The notes under the pieces: generated by a model
What the model was told of the DNA's origin: nothing
What the model saw: the letters and a program-made list of their open reading frames with translations, nothing else
The model's database searches: none
In this document: piece by piece, positions 55,848 to 64,000 of the stretch
Layout of the letters: every line of letters begins with the position of its first letter
Numbering within the stretch: the first letter of the stretch is position 1
Program-made: the position numbers and the translations under genes
Assembly (NCBI GenBank): GCA_023101885.1
Contig: JALPQD010000415.1
Span: 1,176,520-1,240,519 of the forward strand
Source: Typhlomys cinereus
Taxonomy: Eukaryota > Chordata > Mammalia > Rodentia > Platacanthomyidae
Length of the DNA stretch: 64,000 bases
Reading direction: 5' to 3'

Positions 55848-56205
55848 TTGAATGTGCATTGTCCTCTACAGATTCATGTATTTGAGTCTCTAATCCCAAG
55901 CTAATGGGGTTATTTGGGAAGGTTATGGAAGCTTTAAGATATGGAATTTATCTGGAGAAAGTATGTCACTAACATGTGCCTTGAAGTTAGATAATACAAC
56001 ATCATTTCCTTTCGCTCTTGCTCTTCCTGCCTTCTGATGGCTACTGTACCGTGCACTAGCCCCATGCTCAACATCATGGCAATCACTATATTCTTTCCAC
56101 TATAATGGACTCTATACACTCTAGAATCATAAATCAAATAATAAGAAGCTTCTCCCTTGACTTGGTTGGTGCAAAGCATTTAATATAGCAACATACAAGC
56201 AACTG
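55848..56205 (+). mobile_element. MITE-like rodent repeat (hAT type suspected)
   Basis: Begins 'tgtcgtggtttgaatgtgcattg' and passes 'ctaatcccaagctaatggggttatttgggaagg' and 'cttgctcttcctgccttctgatggctactgtaccgtgcactagccccatgctcaacatcatggcaatcac'. It ends 'tggttggtgcaaagcatttaatatagcaacatacaagcaactggagta'. This is the layout of a common rodent non-autonomous repeat. Diverged. Confidence 0.6.
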
Positions 56206-56209
56206 GAGT

Positions 56210-59200
56210 ATGTACATACAGTATGTAATTGTATGACTTGAGAGATTTGATGCTCATGCATTAGGGGATTACTGCCTTCACTATTACTCACTAATCTATA
56301 TTCTTAGTTTGTAAAACGTGCTTATTTTTCAATAGGTTGAAAAATGCCACTTAGTCACTTTCTCAGCTCAACTTGAAGCTGGGGCATACTCATCCCGTTA
56401 GCCCAAATACAGACAAAAAAGTCAAGACTGAAGAAGTACTTTAACTGTCAATCATATTTTGGCATCTTCCCTCAGGACAAATGACAAGAAGATGTGGAGA
56501 TATGTATGATTTCCAGCACTGTGCTTATTACCTTGTTATCATGGGGGTGTGGTCAAAAGTACTGTGAATATCAGAGCAAAAAAACAGAAGTCGTCATAAT
56601 TCTTGTTTTTGTCACTAAGCTATTAGACCAACCTGGAAATTACCTGCACCCAACCTTCTTGATATTTTCAATGTACACACTAGGATCATTTAAACCATTA
56701 AGTCTATATAATGCCACTGAACTATATTGCATTGTAAATCATCATTATATAAGCTCTAAACTAATATGTTTAGAAAACCTTAGACAATACCATGCATACT
56801 GGAGTAGAATCCATTCAAATATCAATGTCCTGACAATGCTAACATCAACACCAGAATTAAGCAGGACCTTTGTCTCATGATCTTGTAATCTTGCAGAAAT
56901 GATTTAGCTTGTCTAGAAACCACAATATCCCACAGAATCATCTAAATAAAATTAAAATTGGTATTAAAATTACAATGTTGAATATTTATTTAATCTGAAC
57001 CAAAATATATAAGGTCTGATTTAAGTAGATAGCACTATAGATTATATGACTAAGTGCCATCAAATAATAAATGCAAAATGAAAACATACAAATTATATCA
57101 TTGACAAGCATAGCGTGATGTATAGCACAAATTATGCTGCAGATATGCCTCTAGATTGCTTCAAGGTAATCTCCCTTCTGTGTCTAAACAATTTTATCTG
57201 TTTTTTGTAAAAAGCATATTTCTCTTTATTCAAACAGTTTAATTGCATTAAAACTATAGCAAACTATGATTATCCCATTGATTAAAAGAATAGGAAAGTC
57301 AGAATGCAACCATTAAGTCCTCTTTGGCTGGTAAATGCTGTCTATATATCATTACCTTTCACCTTCATGTGTGTGAAAAAACAAACGACAAACATTTTTA
57401 ACTAGAAAATAGCTTTCATGTCACTTTCCCATTTAATCTAACATCCACAGCAAACACGGACCCAAAATTTATTATTCTTGTGAACATTATCGATTGTTGA
57501 TTGAATCCTTCTTAAAAGATCTACTTTAGGCACTCAGAGATTTATCTGCTGAGCCAACACCCTATTAAGAATTTGCATAATAATTGAACCGCACAAATGT
57601 GTCCATAATACCTTATGCCACTTCGCAAGCAGGGCATTGAACCATGTCAGTGCTGAGTGCCACATGCAAGGGCTGGATCTGGATCTGCAGCTTCAGCCTA
57701 AATGTATGGTGGCCTTAGGGGCATTCTACCTATTAATTTAACATTCTAAAACTAATTATGTTTGTCAGGGTGACCTCTGTCTAATCTGCATTCATCAGAG
57801 AGTCCGAATCGTCTGTCTCTATTGTTCCCATAATAAAATAGCTGTTGATAGACTTATATAATTGACTGTGTCGGAAGTGAACCCACTCTACATGGCTCCA
57901 TGCAAATGTGTATGGTCCCACCAGAATAAAGATAAGCAAAAAATAATCCAGCTATCTTCAGTAATTAACTTTGGAGGTTTCATGACAACAATAGGAAATG
58001 TATTTCCCGTTGGCTTAAAAATGAAGGCAGGGAGTACGCAGGAGTCACATTCATAGGAATTTAAAAGAAAAGGTTTTCTTAGGAAAAAATTCAATAAGTG
58101 AAATGCATCCTGTGTAACTTTCTATAAGTTGTACTTGCTAAAAAGGGGCTATCATACTTATAGACGTCAACTGAAATATATATGTAATATTAGTCATTCA
58201 TGTAATTTTGAGCACATGCTTCTGCAATAATGTCAACATATTTAGCTATTTTCTAAAAACAAAAAAGTTCTGTGTTACTTTTTCACACAAACTGGTGATA
58301 TCACAGCAAAAAAAAATGTTTAAATATTGTTAGCTGCATGAAATTCTCTGCCCCCTTTCACCCCTCAGTTCCTCCCCTCTGATGAAATCTGTTTCAGAAG
58401 AAGAGGATTCTGTTTCAAGAACTTTACCTGATGAAACTAAAAATTGTGCTGATGTTATCAACATTAATATTGATCGAGTAAGTATTGTATAATGGATTAT
58501 TGGATTAGATTGGGTACTAGCATAGCAAAAAAAAAAAAAAAAGGCAATTCTGGTTGTAAAGAGTATATTATAGTGAATGATTGATCTCGACCTTTTCCCA
58601 GAGAGCAAGCACACAGTTTCAGTCACATGCTTTTTTAATGTCAATAGATTCTTTATGCAAAATTTATCTTCCCAGATTGACATTATATATGAAGGGGAAA
58701 ATCAAAACATGTGGTGAGGTCTTTATTCCCCCAGGCATCACTGAGGGCAGCAAAAGAAATCATTGGGGACCTCTCTGTATCTTTGATCCAACCCTAGCAT
58801 TCCTTGATCATGTGATTTATGATACTTTTGTGAAAAATACCATAATTAAATTTCCTTATATGTTAACTGAACCTGTTTAGATTTATGGAGGTTTGTTGAA
58901 AGAACTATATTTAGATTTTCAAATACTTCTTAGACAGGGATGTAGATTTTTGTGGATCATCAAAATCATACTTTAAGCAAATGCAGGAATGTCTAGATAA
59001 TAATGTAATGTTGATAAGTCAATGTCCAATTATGTATCATGATATTTTAAAATTACAGTTAACAGAATCTAGGAATCAAGATAAAATATATATGTTCAAA
59101 TTCTGTATTACCTGTGGGAACAGATGTAAGTTATTTAAATGATGTGAATCTTTACTTTTACATAAAACTGTCACTATAATCATATGTTACTTATGGATCT

Positions 59201-61020
59201 GCATAAAAAGAAAACAAAGCAATTATTTGAAATTCATGAAATAATGCACAGTGTTTACCAAAACTCTTGGTTTGACTTGATTTTGAAGCAGTCTTAACCC
59301 ATTACATGCTAGGTTAATAAGAAAGAAAAAAGTATCAGGATGGTCCCAGGACTATAGTGCCACTAAATGAATGATAGATAAGAAGAATTCTGAAATCAAG
59401 ATGCCACCAGGCTATGCTGCCACTGGAGAGACTAAGGGTAGGATGTGCTCTGGACCTCTCTCTTGCCTCTTCAATTATGTGGCTAAGTGGCATCATACTC
59501 CATATCTACGCTTGTTCTAAACCATGTGAGTTCTGAACTCTGCTATTTACTCATGTTCTGAACCATGTGAGCTTTTTTCAGAAGGTCTGGAGTTACGTTC
59601 TGTAAAGGCTCCTGATTTAAATAATTGTAGCTAGTTATATCTGCTACAATCCTATTTCTAAATCAAGTTTTAGGGGGAATGCAATTCAATCCACAGCAGA
59701 CAGTGAAGAGATCAGTCAATCCTGGAGAGAGCGGAACAGAAAAAAAAAAAGCATTCTAAGTTTGGCAATACCTCAACATAAATAGGAATAAGCTGGTAGG
59801 ATACCAGGGGTAAGTAAGAAGATGCAAGAATTCTCAATCACAATGGGAAGGAGACTGTTTGAGACAGATCTGTGTCACCACAGTATATGAATATAGGTAC
59901 ATCAGAGTATACACAAAATACACAGTAGACAATGACAATATTATCACACATTGACTGAAATCAGTCAAAAACAGTCTAAAAGTTTAAAGAGGCAGAAAAA
60001 AGTACATATTCATCTTGCAGGGTACACAGTCACTAGTTGTATACCAGGGTACTTTCATAAACTATAGGCAAAAGGAGATCGTGACTGGGAATTAAACTTC
60101 AAAAGTGAGCAAAAACTGACTCTGGGTGCCAATACCAACATATTTTTTCATGCTAAAAGAGTGATGGATGTGACGGAGAAGACACGGTACAAAGTATGTG
60201 GCAGGTACTGTTTCCTTCTAGTTATAGTTCCTTCATTTTTTACATAAGACACTAATTTATTCCCAGGAAGTAAAGCTATTATGCTAATAGAACAGCTAAT
60301 CAATGTTATTTGAGGTAAAACTTTCACATAGTAAGTACATCAATTTTTTTCTGTTATTATTCAAAGTATTTTTACAATTATTTCATTATTCTCAAACAAG
60401 GAAGGAAATTGCAAAGTCATTGAGAGTAATGTTTTACTGTTTCACAATGACCTGTTTTATTTTTAGCACTCTACCTGTGACAGAGTTTTATGTCCTCTAT
60501 ATCTCCACTTTTCTTCTTTGTTTTTTTTCTTTTATTGAAAATATTTATGTCTGTTTACATTATGAAGTATTCATAACGATGCCCAAAACACAGGTGTGAT
60601 AGTTTTGTCTTTGGTTTGTTTGTTTGCTTGATTTAAAGACTTAGGGTAAGAAGAGATCCAACTATATTTCAAGTGAAAAAACTGAAATTTGCATGTCTGT
60701 TGAATCAGAACAGCATGTACAGGTTTCTAGTACATTTAATACTTATATATTTCCAGTGCTTTTATACTTAATTTTATTTACCTCTGAAGCATGCTTGGTT
60801 TCATTTGTTAACCTGACTTTCTTAGCTTCAGGCATGCTGGGATATTATCTATGAAAACTTCTCAGACTTTTGTTATATTTTCAAATTTTCCTTCCCTGTC
60901 TCTTGCTTCGTGTGATTATTTTTTCTTATCTTTTGTAGATTATGACACAGCATTCTGACTTATCAGTGTTCACACTCTTGCCAAAGTTGATGCTTGTGTT
61001 TGAAACTGTGCATTGGGATA
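56210..61020. other. Long AT-rich interval, no gene seen
   Basis: No confident gene or repeat, apart from possible unrecognised old fragments. Frames at 56494-56880 (128 codons), 58330-58683 (minus, 117 codons), 58581-58880 and 60303-60599 lack domains, family resemblance and splice context that I can see. Confidence 0.45.
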
Positions 61021-61029
61021 TTTCTCTCC

Positions 61030-62250
61030 TTTTTTTAAAGTTTATATTTTATTTGTTTATATTATTTATTTTAGGGTTTCTAATAGGAATATAGTGAGTC
61101 AATATTACTTTCACACCTTAATCCCCAATCCCATGTCACTTTCTTTTTCCTCTCAGTATCCATTCTATTTTCATATCTTTTTGATTGTGTGATCCACTGA
61201 GTTTCATCTGGGTTTCCTTTTATGGCAGTTACCTGAGTACCATTGGTGGAAAGTACCTGAGTATCTTTGATGGAAGGTACTTGAATACTTACTGCTTCAT
61301 GAATCTTGTATCCATAGGTATACCAATGAGGAAAGCATTCCCCTCCTCTATCATCATTAAGCCTCATCATTTTCTCAGTGAAAAATAGGTTCTTTTGAAA
61401 TTATTCCCCTTCTATGGTGTAAAGTTGATAGGACAAATTCCACACAGATCTACTGGAAACACACATTGCAGTGACTTTATGGATGCAACCACCTTGTCAT
61501 GTCCAAAAGATAATATCTGGCCATACCTTGTCTTTGTTTGGGCTCTTACAATTTTACCACCCCCTATTCTTCAATGTTCCTGAGCCTTGCAAAGGTGGGG
61601 TAGTTTAGGTGTCCTCTTTAAGGACAGAGCAGTACAGTCACTTCTTTTTTGCACTTTGGTCAGATGTGACTTTCTGTAATGAACATGCTCCATTGCAAAA
61701 GGAAGCTTCTAAGTTGAGTTTCGATTTCTCATCTAATCTATGCTTATAATGACAAAATTTTCAAAAGGCAGTTTTTGTAGTGTTAAAACTCAAAAGGTTA
61801 TACCCTCAAGGTCTGGTATAGGTTATTGTCTTTTCATAGGTCCTTGTCCTGGATTACAGTACCAGTACAAATCTGCTGAAAAGTGGAACATAAATACAAT
61901 CAGAAAGCTATTTGTTGTCCATTTAAAAGTCATGACATTATTATAGTGATACTGATTGCTTCCCAGGATGGTTATTATTGGAACTTTCAGTTTTCATGGT
62001 TTGATGAGACTATTGATTGGTTTTCTCTCCTAGCAGCTTATAGAGTATCTCCTGGTACTACAAAAGTTATCCAACAAGGAGGAAAGCTATCTAGAAAAAT
62101 GATTTTCCTGTTTCATTTTGTGTTTGTTTCTTTTTATCCATGCCTTGTGAAAATTGTGTGTTGTTGTGTCTTTAGCAATAGACTTACTGTCGGTTTCTGG
62201 AAGACAACCAAGAGCAATGGCAAAAGCCTGTTGTGGGGGCTTTTAAAACA
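61030..62250 (-). mobile_element. L1 3'UTR (Lx-like), antisense
   Basis: Homologous to 50940-52215 over most of its length: 'ttttatttgtttatattatttatttta' (A-rich tail reversed), pyrimidine-rich stretch, 'acaatcagaaagctatttgttgtcc', 'ggttttctctcctagcagcttatagagtatctcctggtac', 'aaggaggaaagctat' and 'tctggaagacaaccaagagcaatggcaaaagcctgttgtggggg'. Non-coding. The frame at 61883-62335 mixes this and the start of the next element. Confidence 0.8.
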
Positions 62251-62256
62251 ATCTGA

Positions 62257-63909
62257 GAGAAAGTCCAAATTAACAAAATTAGAAATGAAAATGGAATTAT
62301 CACTACTGATACCCAAGAAATCCAGAGAATTATAATGTCATATTTCAAAAACTTTTACTCGGTAAAATTTGACACCACAAAAGAGATGGATGAATTCCTA
62401 AGTAAACACAACTCACCTAAATTGAATCAGGAAGTTGTGAATTATTTAAAGAGTCCTATAACATATGAGGAAATCAAGGAAGTAATCTCAAATCTTCCCA
62501 CCAAAAAATGTCCTGGACCAGATGGATTCAGCACAGAGTTCTACCAGACATTTAAGGAGTTAATAACACCAATGCTCCTTAAACTGTTCAATCAAATAGC
62601 AAAGGAAGGAACACTACCAAATTCCTTCTATGAAGCTAATATCGTCTTAATTCCAAAACCTAATGAAGATACACTTAAAAAAGAAAACTATAGGCCAATC
62701 TCTCTGATGAACACAGATGCAAAGATTTTCAACAAAGTCTTAGCAAATTGGATTCAAAAACATATCAAAAAGATCATCCATGGGGATCAAGTAGGCTTTA
62801 TCCCAGGCACACATGGTTGGTTCACCTTACTCAAATCAATAAATGTAATTCACCATATAAACCAGTGCAAAGTTCAAGATGCAGAAAAAGCTTTTGACAA
62901 GATCCACCAGCCCTTTATGATCAAAACCCTAGAGAAAGTTGGAATGGAAGGAACCTTTATCAATATAATAAAAGCTGTATACATCAAGCCAACAGCAAGG
63001 ATTCTACTCAATGGGGAAAAACTTGAAGCATTCCCACTTCAAAGAGGAACTAGACAAGGCTGCCCACTCTCGCCACTTCTATTCAATATTGTCTTAGCTG
63101 AAGCCATAAGATAAGAAAGCGACATAAAAAGAATTCAAATCGGCAAGGAAGGAGTCAAGCTATCTCTATTTGCAGATGAGATGATCTTATACCTGATGAT
63201 CCCAAAAATTCCACCAGGAAGCTCCTGGAACTAATACAGAAGTTCAGCAGGGTACCAGGATACAAAATAAATGTACAAAAATCAGTGGCCTTCCTATATG
63301 CCCAGAATGAAAGAAGTGAAAAAGCCCTGAGAGAAGCAATCCCATCTACTATACCCCTAAAAAATGAAATACCTTGGTATAAACCTACAAGACCTTTATA
63401 ATGAAAACTTTAAAACCCTAAAGAAAGAAATTGCAGAAGATACCAGAAGGTGGAAAGAACTCCCATGTTCCCGGATTGGCAGAACCAACATCGTAAAAAT
63501 GATTATCCTACCAAAGGCAATATACAGATTCAATGCTATACCAATTAAAATCCCAAAACCATTCTTAAAAGAAGTTGACCAAACGATCTCAAAATTCATA
63601 TGGAGGCACAAAAGAGCCAGGATAGCAAAAACAACCCTGAGTAACAAAAACACGGCTGGAGGTATCACCATACCAAACCTTAGTCTATACTACAAATCCA
63701 TAGTTGCAAAAACAGCCTGTTGGCTTCAAAATAGACACACAGATCAATGGATAAGGACTGAAAACCCAGATATAAGCCCACATAACTACAACCATTTGAT
63801 CTTTGACAAAGGGGCCCAAAAAATCCAATGGAAAAAGCACAGTATGTTCAACAAATGGTGCTGGCAAAACTGGATATCCACATGCAGAAGATTAAAACTG
63901 GACCCGTAG
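62257..63909 (+). pseudogene. Broken L1 ORF2 reverse transcriptase frame
   Basis: The interval contains the readable ORF2 frame. Codons at 62335-63114 and 63364-63909 share one phase; the segment between them has shifted and stopped. Intact L1 ORF2 (about 1,280 codons) supplies endonuclease and reverse transcriptase for target-primed insertion. This copy has only a middle part with a substituted RT active-site Asp (FADE), so activity is not expected. It is listed separately because it is the longest recognisable coding-derived sequence in the window. Confidence 0.92.
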
Positions 63910-64000
63910 GTGTCACCATGTACAAGAATTAATTCCAAATGGATCAAGGACCTTTGTATAAGGCGAGAGACTATAAAAATCATAGTTGAAAGGGTAGGGA
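62257..64000 (+). mobile_element. L1 ORF2, sense, 5' truncated and running off the window
   Basis: Starts inside ORF2 at [13 protein letters not shown] (62257), upstream of the reverse transcriptase, so the endonuclease domain is absent. RT-region motifs follow: [61 protein letters not shown] and [17 protein letters not shown]. Breaks: TAA at 63112-63114; the catalytic motif reads FADE instead of FADD near 63170; frameshifts and stops between 63180 and 63364; a few codons lost before DAEKAFDKI. From 63364 the frame is open again ([16 protein letters not shown] ... [37 protein letters not shown]) to a stop at 63907-63909, after which another frame would be needed. A dead copy whose 3' end and target duplication lie beyond the window. 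Confidence 0.97.

Noticed and set aside
56494..56880. 128-codon plus-strand frame
   Set aside because: No recognisable domain or family; AT-rich DNA with typical chance-frame composition.
58330..58683. 117-codon minus-strand frame
   Set aside because: Contains a poly-Phe run from a poly-A stretch and no recognisable domain.
58581..58880. 99-codon plus-strand frame suggestive of a retroviral or cellular exon
   Set aside because: The peptide has no motif I can match, and there is no flanking LTR or splice context.
62335..63114. Longest open frame in the window as a possible functional RT gene
   Set aside because: It is part of a 5'-truncated L1 ORF2 with a premature stop, an altered catalytic motif and frameshifts downstream.

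Overview
The window looks like nuclear DNA of a muroid-type rodent. It is AT-rich, dense in CA/GT, GATA and polypurine microsatellites, and full of LINE-1 fragments and tRNA-headed SINEs of B2 type that start GGGGCTGGAGAGGTGGCTCAG. A B1-like SINE and rodent-type hAT MITE-like repeats (URR1-like) are also present. I cannot name the species. The young B2 copies carry a GC-rich middle (around TAGACGCC and GGTCCTGGTAGGGCGGAGCC) that I do not recall from mouse B2, so a lineage other than Mus is likely.

I found no protein-coding gene or exon that I can support and no structural RNA gene. Most open frames are short and lie on microsatellites, repeats or antisense of repeats. The recognisable coding-derived sequences are L1 ORF2 pieces, all broken, and one RPL21 processed pseudogene (minus strand, about 42310-42843). 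The window is therefore intergenic or deep intronic.

Layout: 1-1330 old L1 3'UTR and a MITE-like copy; 1331-4700 mostly unannotated, with a 52-bp tandem duplication at 4523; 4713-7318 B2 SINE, then an antisense L1 with its own B2 insertion and a 57-bp L1 stub; 7780-10855 ancient L1 and B4-type SINEs; 10856-11700 unidentified possible pseudogene; 11900-13080 GT repeat, possible LTR, MITE-like repeat; 14361-16700 a SINE split by a 1.6-kb L1, then an L1 insertion flanked by a long duplication that includes a GATA array; 17020-19090 ancient mammalian repeats; 19091-28060 mostly unique; 28061-30035 a clean L1 with 14-bp target duplication and an internal SINE; 32600-38720 ancient L1, a three-level nest at 33617-35245, and a degenerate RT region; 39359-48540 assorted repeats and the RPL21 pseudogene; 49058-54640 an old antisense L1 split by about 2.6 kb of later insertions; 54641-61020 mostly unannotated; 61030-64000 an older antisense L1 tail followed by a sense ORF2 that runs off the window.

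The genes do not work together here because there are none that I can see. The interest lies in the insertion history: several insertions have readable target-site duplications and give a relative chronology. I found no evidence of a new biological system and do not claim one. All repeat family names are from memory of consensus phrases, not from a database search.
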